From assembly GCF_002216065.1 (NCBI RefSeq), contig NZ_CP022282.1, positions 3,658,001-3,722,000 of the forward strand: 64,000 bases of DNA, read 5' to 3'. Origin of the DNA: Chryseobacterium sp. T16E-39 (GTDB lineage: Bacteria; Bacteroidota; Bacteroidia; Flavobacteriales; Weeksellaceae). A program made the position numbers and the translations under genes. Positions 8,604 through 19,083 of the stretch are shown here, in pieces; within the stretch, counting starts at the first letter, position 1; each line of letters opens with the position of its first letter. The notes beneath the pieces are model-generated. The model saw only the letters and a list, made by a program, of their open reading frames with translations. It ran no database searches and was not told where the DNA came from.

Positions 8604-9080
8604 ATGAGAAAGACAAAAGCGAAAAAAAGACCGTTGTTACCAGATCCGAAGTTTAATGATCAATTGGTAACTAGATTCGTAAACAACTTAATGCTTGACG
8701 GTAAGAAGTCAATTGCATTCAAAATTTTCTATGATGCTTTAGAGATCGTAGAAACTAAAAAAGGAGAAACTGAGAAAACTTCCCTTGAAATCTGGAAAGA
8801 TGCATTAACTAACGTAATGCCTCACGTAGAAGTACGTTCTAGAAGAGTAGGTGGAGCTAACTTCCAGATCCCTATGCCAATCAGAGCTGATAGAAAAATT
8901 TCTATGGCAATGAAATGGTTAATCAAATATTCAAAAGCTAGAAATGATAAGTCAATGGCTTTGAAATTAGCTAACGAAGTTGTAGCTGCTTCAAGAGAAG
9001 AAGGTGCTGCTTACAAGAAAAAGAGTGATACTCACAAAATGGCGGAAGCTAACAAAGCTTTCTCACACTTTAAATTCTAA
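8604..9080 (+). CDS. rpsG: 30S ribosomal protein S7
   Basis: Primary 16S rRNA-binding protein that nucleates assembly of the 30S head. 158 aa with the family signature [20 protein letters not shown] at the start and the conserved [18 protein letters not shown] and [20 protein letters not shown] regions. Located 23 nt after rpsL and 6 nt before fusA in the str operon. Confidence 0.98.
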   Translation: MRKTKAKKRPLLPDPKFNDQLVTRFVNNLMLDGKKSIAFKIFYDALEIVETKKGETEKTSLEIWKDALTNVMPHVEVRSRRVGGANFQIPMPIRADRKISMAMKWLIKYSKARNDKSMALKLANEVVAASREEGAAYKKKSDTHKMAEANKAFSHFKF

Positions 9081-9086
9081 TTAGAA

Positions 9087-11204
9087 ATGAGTAGAGATCT
9101 TAAATTTACAAGAAATATTGGTATTGCCGCTCACATTGATGCTGGTAAAACTACTACTACAGAAAGAATTTTATTCTATACAGGGGTAAACCATAAAATT
9201 GGAGAGGTTCACGATGGAGCTTCTACAATGGACTGGATGGAGCAGGAAGCAGAAAGAGGTATTACGATTACTTCTGCAGCTACTACTTGTAACTGGAACT
9301 TCCCAACTGATCAAGGAAAAGCTTTACCTGAAACTAAACCTTATCACTTCAACATCATCGATACACCGGGACACGTTGACTTCACTGTAGAAGTAAACAG
9401 ATCTTTAAGAGTATTGGATGGATTGGTATTCTTATTCTCTGCAGTAGATGGAGTAGAGCCTCAGTCTGAAACAAACTGGAGACTTGCTGACAACTACAAA
9501 GTAGCAAGAATGGGATTCGTAAACAAAATGGACAGACAAGGTGCTGACTTCCTTAACGTGGTAAACCAGGTTAAGACTATGTTAGGATCTAATGCAGTTC
9601 CAATCGTTTTACCAATCGGTGCTGAAGAAGATTTCAAAGGTGTTGTAGACTTAATTAAAAACAGAGCTATCATCTGGGATGAAGCAGGACAAGGAGCTAC
9701 TTTCGAGGTAGTGCCAATTCCTGAAGACATGAAGGCTGAAGTTCTTGAATATAGAGAGAAATTAGTAGAAGCTGTTGCTGACTACGATGAGACTTTGATG
9801 GAGAAATTCTTCGAAGATCCAGATTCAATCTCTGAAGAAGAAATCAACGAAGCTCTTAGAAAAGCTACTATTGATTTATCTATTATCCCAATGACTTGTG
9901 GTTCTTCATTCAAAAATAAAGGAGTACAGTTTATGTTGGATGCAGTATGTAAATACTTGCCTTCTCCATTAGATAAAGATGATATCAAAGGTACTGACCC
10001 TAGAACTGACGCTGAAATCGTAAGAAAACCAGACGTAAACGAGCCTTTCTCGGCTTTAGCATTTAAGATTGCTACTGACCCATTCGTGGGAAGATTAGCT
10101 TTCTTCAGAGCATACTCTGGAAGATTAGATGCAGGTTCTTATATCTTGAACACTCGTTCAGGAGATAAAGAAAGAATCTCTAGAATCTATCAGATGCACG
10201 CTAACAAGCAAAATCCTGTAGAGTATATTGAAGCAGGAGATATTGGTGCTGCGGTAGGATTCAAATCTATCAAAACTGGTGATACAATGTGTGACGAGAA
10301 AAACCCAATCGTTCTTGAATCGATGGTTTTCCCTGATCCGGTAATTGGTATCGCTGTTGAGCCTAAAACTAAAGCTGACCAGGATAAAATGGGTAACGCA
10401 TTAGCTAAATTGGCTGAAGAAGATCCAACGTTTACAGTAAGAACTGACGAAGCTTCTGGACAAACGATTATCTCTGGTATGGGTGAGCTTCACTTGGATA
10501 TCATTGTAGATCGTATGAGAAGAGAATTCAAAGTTGAAGTAAACCAAGGACAACCTCAGGTAGAGTACAAAGAAAACTTAACAAAAGTTGCGAGCCACAG
10601 AGAAGTTTACAAAAAACAATCTGGTGGTAAAGGTAAATTTGCTGATATTGTATTTGAACTAGGACCTGCAGACGAAGGTAAAATTGGTTTAGAATTCATC
10701 AATGAGATCAAAGGTGGTAACGTTCCTAGAGAATTTGTTCCTGCAATTGAAAAAGGCTTTAAAGCTGCAATGAAGAACGGTCCTTTGGCTGGTTTCGAAG
10801 TTGAAGGTATTAAAGTTACTCTTAAAGACGGATCTTTCCACGCGGTGGATTCTGATGCTCTTTCTTTCGAATTAGCTGCTAAATTAGGATTTAAAGAAGC
10901 GGGACGTGCTGCTAAGCCAGTAATCATGGAGCCTATTATGAAATTGGAAGTTGTAACTCCAGAAGAATATATGGGTAACATTATTGGTGACCTTAACAAA
11001 AGAAGAGGTACGATCAGTGGTCAGGAAGAAAAGAACGGTGCTGTTGTAATCAAGGGTTCAGTTCCACTTTCTGAGATGTTTGGATATGTAACAACTCTAA
11101 GAACACTTTCATCAGGAAGAGCTACTTCTTCTATGGAATTAGAGAAATACGCACAAACTCCACAAAACGTTGCTGAAGAAATCATTGCTAAAGCAAAAGG
11201 TTAA
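9087..11204 (+). CDS. fusA: Elongation factor G
   Basis: Translational GTPase that drives tRNA-mRNA translocation and, with RRF, ribosome recycling. 705 aa, full length. The G domain shows [14 protein letters not shown] (P-loop), the switch-[21 protein letters not shown] (G3) and NKMDRQGAD (G4). Domains II-V follow, with the domain IV region [14 protein letters not shown] and the C-terminal [21 protein letters not shown]. It is the str-operon copy, translated from an ATG 6 nt after the rpsG stop. Confidence 0.98.
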   Translation: MSRDLKFTRNIGIAAHIDAGKTTTTERILFYTGVNHKIGEVHDGASTMDWMEQEAERGITITSAATTCNWNFPTDQGKALPETKPYHFNIIDTPGHVDFTVEVNRSLRVLDGLVFLFSAVDGVEPQSETNWRLADNYKVARMGFVNKMDRQGADFLNVVNQVKTMLGSNAVPIVLPIGAEEDFKGVVDLIKNRAIIWDEAGQGATFEVVPIPEDMKAEVLEYREKLVEAVADYDETLMEKFFEDPDSISEEEINEALRKATIDLSIIPMTCGSSFKNKGVQFMLDAVCKYLPSPLDKDDIKGTDPRTDAEIVRKPDVNEPFSALAFKIATDPFVGRLAFFRAYSGRLDAGSYILNTRSGDKERISRIYQMHANKQNPVEYIEAGDIGAAVGFKSIKTGDTMCDEKNPIVLESMVFPDPVIGIAVEPKTKADQDKMGNALAKLAEEDPTFTVRTDEASGQTIISGMGELHLDIIVDRMRREFKVEVNQGQPQVEYKENLTKVASHREVYKKQSGGKGKFADIVFELGPADEGKIGLEFINEIKGGNVPREFVPAIEKGFKAAMKNGPLAGFEVEGIKVTLKDGSFHAVDSDALSFELAAKLGFKEAGRAAKPVIMEPIMKLEVVTPEEYMGNIIGDLNKRRGTISGQEEKNGAVVIKGSVPLSEMFGYVTTLRTLSSGRATSSMELEKYAQTPQNVAEEIIAKAKG

Positions 11205-11220
11205 TTTTTAAATTAAAGAA

Positions 11221-11526
11221 ATGTCACAAAGAATCAGAATAAAACTAAAATCTTACGATTATAACTTGGTAGACAAGTCTGCTGAGAAAATCGTAAAAAC
11301 GGTAAAGGCTACTGGTGCTGTTGTAAACGGTCCAATTCCATTGCCAACTAATAAGAGAATCTTCACTGTATTGAGATCTCCACACGTTAATAAAAAGGCT
11401 AGAGAACAGTTCCAACTTTCTGCTCACAAGAGATTGATGGATATCTATTCTTCTTCTTCTAAAACGGTGGATGCTCTAATGAAATTGGAGTTACCAAGCG
11501 GTGTAGATGTTGAAATCAAAGTGTGA
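11221..11526 (+). CDS. rpsJ: 30S ribosomal protein S10
   Basis: 101-aa 30S protein (the NusE transcription factor in antitermination). Conserved core [49 protein letters not shown]. It is the last gene of this operon and is followed at once by a strong terminator. In many bacteria rplC would come next, but here rplC is 13.9 kb away. Confidence 0.98.
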   Translation: MSQRIRIKLKSYDYNLVDKSAEKIVKTVKATGAVVNGPIPLPTNKRIFTVLRSPHVNKKAREQFQLSAHKRLMDIYSSSSKTVDALMKLELPSGVDVEIKV

Positions 11527-11554
11527 TAATTAGCATACTTCGCATTAATTATAT

Positions 11555-11587
11555 AATCCGTCCCTGTAAAGGGGCGGATTTTTTTTG
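11555..11587 (+). terminator. Terminator of the rpsL-rpsG-fusA-rpsJ operon
   Basis: AATCCGTCCC (11555-11564) pairs with GGGGCGGATT (11571-11580) with one G-T wobble, a 6-nt loop and seven or more T. It isolates rpsJ from downstream genes. Confidence 0.9.
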
Positions 11588-11640
11588 TGTTAAAATAGAC
11601 TATATTATACATATTAATATTTAAAAGTTACTATTTGGTA

Positions 11641-11670
11641 TTGCATAGTTCTATATAATATGTATATTTG
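11641..11670 (+). promoter_or_regulatory. Putative promoter of the GLPGLI gene
   Basis: TTG (11641-11643), 19-nt spacer, TATATTTG (11663-11670), matching the Bacteroidota consensus. The expected start point is only about 7 nt before the ATG at 11684, so the transcript would be nearly leaderless. This also supports 11684 over the upstream in-frame ATG at 11660, which lies inside the promoter region. Confidence 0.6.
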
Positions 11671-11683
11671 TGAAAAAATTACT

Positions 11684-12508
11684 ATGAAAAGATTCTTTTT
11701 AATACTGCTGTTTGTCGGATTGGCTGTTCAGGCACAGACGCATCGCTTTATTTATGAGCTACAGTACAGGAGTGATTCGACAAATAATCATCTGGACAAG
11801 ATTAACCTTGTATTGGATGTTAATCCCAATGATGTTAAATTTTATGAATATGATTACCTTAAAGCAGATTCTATTAATCGTGTCAATGGCAACTATGAAT
11901 ATGTTTATGGGGGAAGATTTGAATCTATTAAAAGACAGAGAAACTCTTTTAAGAACCAAAATTATGAGTTGATCGGAGAAGATATGTATAGCTATCCTAC
12001 AGAAGATAAAATGATATGGGACCTAAGCAATGAAACTAAGAAAGTAGGTGGGTATACCCTGCAGAAAGCAACAACTCACTTTGGGGGTAGGTTTTGGACA
12101 GCGTGGTTTACCAAAGACATCAATATGTCTGAAGGACCCTATAAATTTTATGGATTACCTGGTATGATTTTTCAGTTGCAAGATTCAAAATCTAACTTCA
12201 TATTCACATTGATTAAGAGTAAAAACCTTAAAGAAACATATGATACGGTTGGATTTATTGAAACGTTTTATGGACGGAAGCCACTGGAGATTTCTGAGAA
12301 AGTAAGACAACGGAAGAGACTGGAAATGTACAATGATCCCCTTATCGAAATGAGAAAGAATTTTAAAGAAAACTCAGGAGGCGAAATGAATGTAATGGGT
12401 ACTAAAATTACTCATATTGAACAATTTAAAGATCTTACGGTAAAGGTACAGGAGTATCTAAGAAAAAGTAATAATCCAATTGATCTTGATAAAGCAATAA
12501 AATATTAA
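11684..12508 (+). CDS. GLPGLI family secreted protein, 274 aa
   Basis: Exported protein with signal peptide (MKRFFLILLFVGLAVQAQ). It carries the family signature as GPYKFYGLPGMIFQL, preceded by FWTAWFTKDINMSEG. The GLPGLI family is common in Flavobacteriia and has no established function. Its genes often sit beside TonB receptors, and here a receptor gene starts 211 nt downstream on the same strand, although a terminator separates them. The start at 11684 was chosen because it begins the signal peptide directly. Confidence 0.88.
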   Translation: MKRFFLILLFVGLAVQAQTHRFIYELQYRSDSTNNHLDKINLVLDVNPNDVKFYEYDYLKADSINRVNGNYEYVYGGRFESIKRQRNSFKNQNYELIGEDMYSYPTEDKMIWDLSNETKKVGGYTLQKATTHFGGRFWTAWFTKDINMSEGPYKFYGLPGMIFQLQDSKSNFIFTLIKSKNLKETYDTVGFIETFYGRKPLEISEKVRQRKRLEMYNDPLIEMRKNFKENSGGEMNVMGTKITHIEQFKDLTVKVQEYLRKSNNPIDLDKAIKY

Positions 12509-12532
12509 TGCCACTAAGAAAATGAGCATTTG

Positions 12533-12565
12533 AAAGAAGTAACTGATCAGTTACTTCTTTTTTTT
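12533..12565 (+). terminator. Terminator of the GLPGLI gene
   Basis: Perfect 14-bp self-complementary palindrome AAAGAAGTAACTGA / TCAGTTACTTCTTT (12533-12560) running into a T8 tract. Confidence 0.9.
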
Positions 12566-12719
12566 GGTTTAATGGATATAATGGGTTATGGTTATTAGTA
12601 TTTCCGGTAATTGTGTGGTTATATTAAAACTTTATAAATGACAATTCTTCCCAATGAGATATATCACCTGGTGTTATTTATTTAGAATCATTAAAAATAA
12701 TATTTTGCAAAAAATGATT

Positions 12720-14726
12720 ATGAAGAAAATAATATCTATCTCTTTAGTCATACTAGGGATTGGTTTTTCCGACGCCCAGAAGGTAAAAGACTCATTAAAG
12801 AATGGAAGTATTGATGAAGTGGTGATAACAGGATCCGGATATGCACAGAAAATTAAGGATACACCAGCTACTATTTCTGTAATTACTCAAGCAGATCTTA
12901 AAAAAAGAGCCTATCGGGATATTACCGATGCATTGCAGGATGTTCCAGGGGTCTTTATTACAGGAGGGGGAAGTACCAGTGATTTCTCAATAAGGGGAGC
13001 TGAATCCGGGCAAACGCTTGTGCTGATTGATGGAAAGAGGATTAATACGAGAGAAACAAGACCAAACTCTGATGGTCCCGGAATTGAACAAGGCTGGATG
13101 CCTCCATTAGAAACTATTGAGAGAATAGAAGTCGTAAAAGGCCCGATGTCGTCTTTATATGGTTCAGATGCAATGGGAGGTGTAATCAATATTATTACTA
13201 AGAAACTTACAGATAGCTGGAAAGGTTCGATAGCGACCAGTCTGATACAGCAAGTTCACAAAGAATCGGGTAATACTTATCAAATAGATGGATATGCAGC
13301 AGGATCTTTAATCAAAAATCTTCTTCAATTGAAATTTACCGGAAGTTATTCGGATAGGAATGAAGATAAGTTCATTGGTGGATTTACAGAACGTATTATT
13401 AAAGCTTTTGGAACAGAACTTAGTCTTACTCCTGATACGAAAAATACCTTTAAGTTAAATTATGATTTTAATCGTCAGGAAAGAAATCAGAATGCCGGGT
13501 ATTCATTAGCTGCTAATGCAAAAAGTTCCAGTAATAATTATGAAAGAAATGTGCTTGCGTTAAGTCATAAAGGAGATTATTCTAACTTTCACACCAATTC
13601 TTATTTGCAATATGACAATACCAACAATCCAAACAGGAATATGAGGTATGAAACTTTTGTAGCGTATAGTCTTAATAATTTTAATATCAAAAAACATGTG
13701 ATCAGCTTTGGAGCTGAATACAGATATGAAAGACTGAATGATTTAGGAAATACTTTTAAATCCGGGAGTGATATGGTCAGTCAATTGACCCGTTGGAACT
13801 GGTCGGCATTTGCTGAAGGAAACTGGAAACTTCTGGAAAAATTGAACGTAGTTACCGGTGCCCGGTTGGATAATGATCAGAATTACGGTTCTAACTTTAC
13901 ACCGAGAGGTTACCTGGTATGGAGTATTAATAATAATTTTACAGCAAAAGGGGGTGCTTCCTGGGGGTATAAGGCACCGGGACTGAGAGCGGTAAATCCA
14001 GCTTGGGGACAAGTAACAGGCGGAGGCTCACAGGATGGTGTGATTATCGGAAATAAAGACCTGCAGCCAGAGAAAAGTTTTAATCAGGAAATAACTGTAA
14101 TGTTTGAGGATAATAAAAAAATCATCAATCTAAGTGTAACCGGTTTCAATACGGACTTCAAAAACAAGTTGGTAGAAGTAAGGAAATGTAACAATACAGC
14201 AGAGTGTGCACAGTTCGAAAGCTTATATAATCACGTTTATGATTTTATTTCAACAAGAGAAAATTTAGGTAAAGCTAAAAGTATCGGTATGGAAGCTAAT
14301 CTTGGAATTAATGTTACAAAAGATCTAACATTAAAAACCAATTACACCTATACGGATACCAAAATTAAATCCAATGAAGTTCCTCTTCTTTACAATAAAG
14401 CATATGCAAGAATACCAAAGCATATGGTTAACGCTAATTTGGCCTGGAAAGCAAACTATAGCTTTGAATTTTGGTCAAGGATGAACTATAGAAGTGAAAG
14501 TCAGCCGGGAGTATCAAGGGGAAGAGCACAGGAATTTCCGATTCCTGCTTACTTTTTATTAGACCTGGGAGCAGTATACCGACTGAATAAAAATGTTCGT
14601 TTTACATTCGGGGTGTATAATCTATTGGATAAAAATATCCGTAATGACAATACTGATCCAGCTAATAACTTCGGTTTCAGAATTGACGGGATCAGATATC
14701 AATTTGGAGCAAATTACTTTTTCTAA
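12720..14726 (+). CDS. TonB-dependent outer-membrane receptor, siderophore/colicin-receptor type, 668 aa
   Basis: Gated outer-membrane channel. After the signal peptide (IISISLVILGIGFSDAQ) come a TonB-box-like segment (SIDEVVITGSGYAQ), a plug domain (about 45-170: ATISVITQADL, ALQDVPGVFITGGG, LVLIDGKRIN, IERIEVVKGPMSSLYGSDAM, GGVINIITKK) and a 22-strand-type barrel ending in YQFGANYFF. The plug sequence is most like FepA/IrgA/CirA receptors, so a ferric siderophore is the likely ligand. The downstream gene for a low-affinity iron permease-like protein fits iron supply. There is no N-terminal carboxypeptidase-like domain. Start at the ATG at 12720, because upstream in-frame ATGs would add a non-signal extension. 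Confidence 0.9.
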   Translation: MKKIISISLVILGIGFSDAQKVKDSLKNGSIDEVVITGSGYAQKIKDTPATISVITQADLKKRAYRDITDALQDVPGVFITGGGSTSDFSIRGAESGQTLVLIDGKRINTRETRPNSDGPGIEQGWMPPLETIERIEVVKGPMSSLYGSDAMGGVINIITKKLTDSWKGSIATSLIQQVHKESGNTYQIDGYAAGSLIKNLLQLKFTGSYSDRNEDKFIGGFTERIIKAFGTELSLTPDTKNTFKLNYDFNRQERNQNAGYSLAANAKSSSNNYERNVLALSHKGDYSNFHTNSYLQYDNTNNPNRNMRYETFVAYSLNNFNIKKHVISFGAEYRYERLNDLGNTFKSGSDMVSQLTRWNWSAFAEGNWKLLEKLNVVTGARLDNDQNYGSNFTPRGYLVWSINNNFTAKGGASWGYKAPGLRAVNPAWGQVTGGGSQDGVIIGNKDLQPEKSFNQEITVMFEDNKKIINLSVTGFNTDFKNKLVEVRKCNNTAECAQFESLYNHVYDFISTRENLGKAKSIGMEANLGINVTKDLTLKTNYTYTDTKIKSNEVPLLYNKAYARIPKHMVNANLAWKANYSFEFWSRMNYRSESQPGVSRGRAQEFPIPAYFLLDLGAVYRLNKNVRFTFGVYNLLDKNIRNDNTDPANNFGFRIDGIRYQFGANYFF

Positions 14727-14797
14727 AAGCGCCAGTAGTTATTTTATGTAAAGAACCAGATTATTTAATACATTTATTCTTTAAAACAATAACTACA

Positions 14798-15289
14798 ATG
14801 GGACATAAGACTAATAATTTTTTTGAAAGGTTTTCGGATTGGGCAACCAAATTTACTGGGAGTTCTTATGCTTTTATGGGAGCTACTGCTATTGTTATCA
14901 TTTGGGCTCTTTCAGGGCCCGTGTTTCACTATTCGGAAACCTGGCAGCTGGTGATCAATACTGGAACAACAATTATTACTTTCCTGATGGTATTTCTTAT
15001 TCAGAAAGCTCAAAATAAAGACTCTAAAGCCATACAAATTAAATTGAATGAATTGATCGCAGCTCATGAAAAAGCAAGTAACCGGATCGTAGATATAGAA
15101 GATTTGTCTGAAAAAGAATTGGATCAGCTTCATATGTATTACGAAAAATTAGCTGACTTTGCTCAAGATGATGTTGATATTCATACTTCTCATTCTATTG
15201 ATGCCGCTAAAAGAAATCAGAACTATAAGAATGATCTCTTTAAAAAGAAACATGAAGAATGGCTCGAAAAACAAAAAAAGGAATCGTAA
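14798..15289 (+). CDS. Low-affinity iron permease family protein, 163 aa
   Basis: Small inner-membrane protein with two transmembrane segments (about 24-43 and 49-69: SSYAFMGATAIVIIWALSGP, WQLVINTGTTIITFLMVFLIQ). A cytoplasmic helical tail contains QNKDSKAIQIKLNELI, a region typical of the family (Pfam 'low affinity iron permease'). Bacterial members are named after yeast Fet4, but transport has rarely been shown. It is 71 nt downstream of the TonB receptor, so the pair may be one unit. The terminator overlaps its last codons. Confidence 0.85.
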   Translation: MGHKTNNFFERFSDWATKFTGSSYAFMGATAIVIIWALSGPVFHYSETWQLVINTGTTIITFLMVFLIQKAQNKDSKAIQIKLNELIAAHEKASNRIVDIEDLSEKELDQLHMYYEKLADFAQDDVDIHTSHSIDAAKRNQNYKNDLFKKKHEEWLEKQKKES

Positions 15290-15307
15290 TGATTCCTTTT
15301 TTGTTTT
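15273..15307. terminator. Bidirectional terminator overlapping the permease stop codon
   Basis: 12-bp stem AAAAAAGGAATC (15273-15284) / GATTCCTTTTTT (15290-15301) with loop GTAAT, which contains the stop codon TAA. A/T tracts on both sides allow use from the convergent gene ending at 15320. Confidence 0.85.
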
Positions 15308-15319
15308 TATAAATATAAA

Positions 15320-18034
15320 TTACTTCATAAAATAACTAAAATAAGAACAGCTTCCCATAAGACTTTTTGCTGTTTCGGTATCAGAATACTGTGTTTTCAG
15401 TAAAGCAAAGTATGTGCGGAATTTTTGATTCTTAGTATCATCCAACTGCTTTTGATAAGCATCACTTTTCTCAGAGTATTTAGGGTCGGAATAACTAATA
15501 TTAGACGGATTCTTTGCCTCATACTGATAATATTTCCCCTGTTCTGCACTGGCCATCTGGAAAAGTATTCTTGCTTTTTCTTCTTTACTGGTGGAAAGTT
15601 CTAAAGCCTTTTTATAGTAATTAATAGCGAGGTCAAAATTATCAGGTTCCATATATGACTTATACAGGAAGTTCTTATAATAATATTGGTAAGGAGTTTT
15701 CTTATCTGTATTCCAGAAGTCATATTTGCCTCCATTGGTGTTATCAACATCCATTACGAATAACTGCCTGTAGTATCCAAGAATAGAAGTGTTGTACAAT
15801 AGGTTTCCAATGAGCTGGCTTGCTTTTGCTGATTTTCCATCCTTTCCTCCTGCTATTTTTTTAAGCTGGATAGCTGCGTCGGCCAATTCAAGTTTATCCA
15901 TTGTTGTTTTAATAAAAGGGAATTGAGAATAATCTTCATTTTCCATGCTGGTTGAGGCTTCGCTTTCATAGCTCTCCCATACATTATGTCCAAAAACGTA
16001 ACTTGAAATATTTCTGAAACCATTGTATTCACCTTGTGCATATTGATGCGGAACTTTTGGTTTTTCATTTGACACCCAATCATAGTTAATCCGTGGGATT
16101 CCAACAAAGCCTTGTGCCTTTTGATAATACGTTCTGGCCTTTTCGAAATCTGCCGTTCTCATGGCACGGTCTCCATAAATCACACTAAAAAATGCTTCAA
16201 TATCTCCCACATCATCCATGTTCTTAGCAATAATTTGTTGTTCAAACTGGTTCTTGTTTGGTTTTCTGTAAAAATCTTCAACGCTCTTCACTAAGCTTGA
16301 ATTAGGATTGTACTGGAGGTCAGATAATTTATTGCTCATTAAAAATGATTTTCCATCTTCTTTCTGTAAGAAATAACGATTGGCTAAAACATCTTTGAGG
16401 AATGAAGCTGTAGAAGGGACAGGACCATAATAATTATCATAATCACTATTTGTACTGTCTGTTTTCACTTCTTTTTCAATAAAGTATTCAGGATAATCCT
16501 TCATCAGATGATTCTCATATTCTGAAGTTATCTTCGGTTGGGATACAATATCGTTAAGCACTTTCATCCTTTTGATCTCTTCCAGATACTCAGGATTTGT
16601 GGTTTTGATATCTTCTAGGATTTCCGTACTTTCTTTATAGTCTTTTTTCAAAAATTTAAGATAAGCGTCTGCAATCTGCCAATACTCATCTTTGGATTTC
16701 TCTTTCGTTTTTTCAGTGAACTTTTCAAGATCATTAAGGTAGTCTATCTGCTTATTGTCACCATACCAGTAATTTTGATTCTTTGAATGGAATGGAATTC
16801 GGTCGGGATTATCTAGTAATTCATCATCACTCTGATCGGAAGTACCATCAGCAGTCTTTTCTGATTTTGATCCCCCAAACAGGTTTTTAAAAAATCTTAC
16901 GATCTTCTGCCAGAATGAAAGTTCCTTTGGTTTAGCTTCAGTAGTTTCTGACTTGGCTTGGGGGTCAGAAGTTTTGGAATCTTTCTGGGCGGTGGTGTGA
17001 TCTGTGTCATCAGAAGTATAATAATAAGTGGGAAGATAAGTTCTTTCCAACTCATTAATGCTTCGTACTGCCATAACTTTTAAAATCTCCGAATCTGGAT
17101 TGATGGCGTACATTTTTTCCATGATAGGAATTGGATTCGTAAAATCTTCATACCCTAAAAGGAAATAGGCCATATTCTTTTCATTATCTGTGCCGGCTCT
17201 TTTTAAAATATTATTAAATGAAGCAGTGTCCGAGAGCTTCATAGAGACAAAAGCGGATTCCTTACGACTGTCACTGTTCATAAAAACCTGAAAGAAATTC
17301 CAGTTGGCATCACTGTTCATCTGTAAGCCTCTTTGTGCTCCGGCTAGCTGATCAAGTGACATGAAATAAGGAGCTCCCTTTAATCTTATAGGCTCGACAT
17401 AAGTTTTGAACGCCTGAACCGCTGCGTCATAATTTCTTGTATAATGATTAAAGCGGACCAGTTGATACCCGTATCGTTGTTTAACTTCCGGATTTTTAGC
17501 TGCATTATATAAAGAGGTTAATGCTGAAATCGTTTTATTGTAGTCAAGGCTGGTTGCATTCTTATCGTTTTGAGTTCCTCCATAAAAATAAGAATTAGGA
17601 TTTTCTACAAAATTAATTCTCATATAAGGTTCAAGATATTTAGCTTCAATTAAATAATCAATTCCCTCACGATATTTTTGGTAAAAACCGTTCCCAAGCT
17701 TTTTAAGTAGCTGATTGTTTGGATTCCCCTTTTTCAGATCATTCAGCTCATTAAGGCCAATGGTATTGATCAGATAGTCTGTTTCTCCGTAGCTTAGTTG
17801 ATTTCCAAAAAACTTTTTCCAGGAGCCAATATTCTCATCCGGAATTTGACCCGGCTTAAAATCAGTATAGAATCTTGTCGAGTAGCTGTGTAGAAATGGT
17901 AAATAAGATTTATCTTTTATAATACTTTGTGTAAAAAGATTGAAATATTCATAATCCGGATCTGACCATGCACAAGCTTCAGAGTTTGTATAGAATAGGG
18001 ACAAGACCGCAAAGGAGAGGATATACTTTTTCAT
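15320..18034 (-). CDS. Uncharacterised secreted TPR-like protein, 904 aa
   Basis: I recognise no named family. Visible features are a signal peptide (MKKYILSFAVLSLFYTNSEA) and a mature N-terminus CAWSDPDYEYFNLFTQ. Helical repeats of TPR/SEL1 style occupy much of the protein, for example YNAAKNPEVKQRYGYQLVRF, ARTYYQKAQGF and NYYKKALELSTSKEEKARIL. A low-complexity polar linker at about 335-410 contains a strongly amphipathic Trp/Phe/Lys segment (about 372-391). The first mature residues contain a Cys, but there is no clean lipobox. It lies 47 nt downstream of a lipoprotein gene on the same strand and is probably the last gene of a three-gene operon (19496 to 15320). Location is likely periplasmic or cell surface. 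Confidence 0.75.
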   Translation of the reverse strand: MKKYILSFAVLSLFYTNSEACAWSDPDYEYFNLFTQSIIKDKSYLPFLHSYSTRFYTDFKPGQIPDENIGSWKKFFGNQLSYGETDYLINTIGLNELNDLKKGNPNNQLLKKLGNGFYQKYREGIDYLIEAKYLEPYMRINFVENPNSYFYGGTQNDKNATSLDYNKTISALTSLYNAAKNPEVKQRYGYQLVRFNHYTRNYDAAVQAFKTYVEPIRLKGAPYFMSLDQLAGAQRGLQMNSDANWNFFQVFMNSDSRKESAFVSMKLSDTASFNNILKRAGTDNEKNMAYFLLGYEDFTNPIPIMEKMYAINPDSEILKVMAVRSINELERTYLPTYYYTSDDTDHTTAQKDSKTSDPQAKSETTEAKPKELSFWQKIVRFFKNLFGGSKSEKTADGTSDQSDDELLDNPDRIPFHSKNQNYWYGDNKQIDYLNDLEKFTEKTKEKSKDEYWQIADAYLKFLKKDYKESTEILEDIKTTNPEYLEEIKRMKVLNDIVSQPKITSEYENHLMKDYPEYFIEKEVKTDSTNSDYDNYYGPVPSTASFLKDVLANRYFLQKEDGKSFLMSNKLSDLQYNPNSSLVKSVEDFYRKPNKNQFEQQIIAKNMDDVGDIEAFFSVIYGDRAMRTADFEKARTYYQKAQGFVGIPRINYDWVSNEKPKVPHQYAQGEYNGFRNISSYVFGHNVWESYESEASTSMENEDYSQFPFIKTTMDKLELADAAIQLKKIAGGKDGKSAKASQLIGNLLYNTSILGYYRQLFVMDVDNTNGGKYDFWNTDKKTPYQYYYKNFLYKSYMEPDNFDLAINYYKKALELSTSKEEKARILFQMASAEQGKYYQYEAKNPSNISYSDPKYSEKSDAYQKQLDDTKNQKFRTYFALLKTQYSDTETAKSLMGSCSYFSYFMK

Positions 18035-18081
18035 ATAGATTTGTGATATTTGTACGTTGTGTTTTATGATATACCATGATT

Positions 18082-19083
18082 TTAAAAATCACCTTGAAAT
18101 TTAGATATCAATTTAAAATTTTGGTTAATAACAAATTTAGCATCTAATTGATAATAAATGATAGTAAACTCTGGTATTTTTTTATCTAAAAACGTAATCA
18201 CATCTCTAAGCTGATCATTGGTAATTTCTTCAACCTTTATCATAAACCCCTTGTTTAGATAATTTCCAAAATAAAAACCGTCTTTTAAAATCTCAATTTC
18301 ATGATCTGAAACTTTTTTAAAGTTAGGATTTTTAAGATCATTTTGAGAAAGTGCATTGATCAATTTATGTTTTCCCAAATGATTGGTAACAATTCCCCAG
18401 GAATAGATTGGCAGGGCCACTTCAATTTTCTTAATCGGATAATCTTCCAATTTGGAGAGGTAGCTTTTTAAGATATTAACATCCAGAATCGAATTTTTAT
18501 CAGAGTTCTCCAGAGGGGAAGAAGTAGAATAGCACATCAGGTATACTTTTTCAACGGGAGGTATTCCCATGAGAGCTTTGTCTTTTACCTGATGAAGACG
18601 AAGAGTACAGCTGACACCTTTATGCGAAATTTTTTTTAACTGTTTTAAAAAAGAAAAATAATCATCCCGTGTCCCGGCTGTCCAGTCACAATCTATCTGA
18701 ATTTCCTGACCGGCATTCAGGTGATATTCTTTTATTTTCTTTTCAATTAAATGATGAATGTTTTCAGCAAGGAATTGTATTTCTTCTTTTGAAATGTTTA
18801 GAAATGTCTGATTGGTTATAAAGACTGTTGGAACAATTTGTTTATCCGTATCGAAACTTTTATTTTCAGTAATAACTGCAACCGGCTGAAATCTTCCATT
18901 GACCTTATTGATGTCAAAAAAGCGGGTATAGAGATAGGGAGCAGTAGCTTTATCCAATGCTTTTTTTTCTTCCTGATCCAATGCCAGTTTTGTTTTCCAA
19001 TAATAGAATGTGTATGGATGTTTATCCTTTTCACTGCACGATGTAAGTAAAATAAGGACTAATAAAAATGTGGAAATTCTCAT
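18082..19083 (-). CDS. Uncharacterised lipoprotein, possible TIM-barrel, 333 aa
   Basis: Starts MRISTFLLVLILLTSC with the lipobox cysteine at residue 16, so it is probably membrane-anchored. The body alternates predicted strands and helices. One segment, IQIDCDWTAGTRDDYFSFLK, followed by VSCTLRLHQV, VYLMCYSTSS and IEVALPIYSWG, resembles the barrel strands of glycosidase-like or DUF3142-like proteins. This likeness is weak and only a suggestion. The ATG at 19083 was chosen over the in-frame ATG at 19113 because it begins the lipoprotein signal and overlaps the upstream stop codon as TAATG, a sign of translational coupling. Confidence 0.72.
   Translation of the reverse strand: MRISTFLLVLILLTSCSEKDKHPYTFYYWKTKLALDQEEKKALDKATAPYLYTRFFDINKVNGRFQPVAVITENKSFDTDKQIVPTVFITNQTFLNISKEEIQFLAENIHHLIEKKIKEYHLNAGQEIQIDCDWTAGTRDDYFSFLKQLKKISHKGVSCTLRLHQVKDKALMGIPPVEKVYLMCYSTSSPLENSDKNSILDVNILKSYLSKLEDYPIKKIEVALPIYSWGIVTNHLGKHKLINALSQNDLKNPNFKKVSDHEIEILKDGFYFGNYLNKGFMIKVEEITNDQLRDVITFLDKKIPEFTIIYYQLDAKFVINQNFKLISKFQGDF

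Noticed and set aside
10607..10999. 130-aa open frame on the minus strand
   Set aside because: Antisense to fusA, caused by biased codon use in a highly expressed gene.
12654..12719. Longer N-terminus for the TonB receptor
   Set aside because: The added residues do not form a signal peptide, while the ATG at 12720 begins a standard one.
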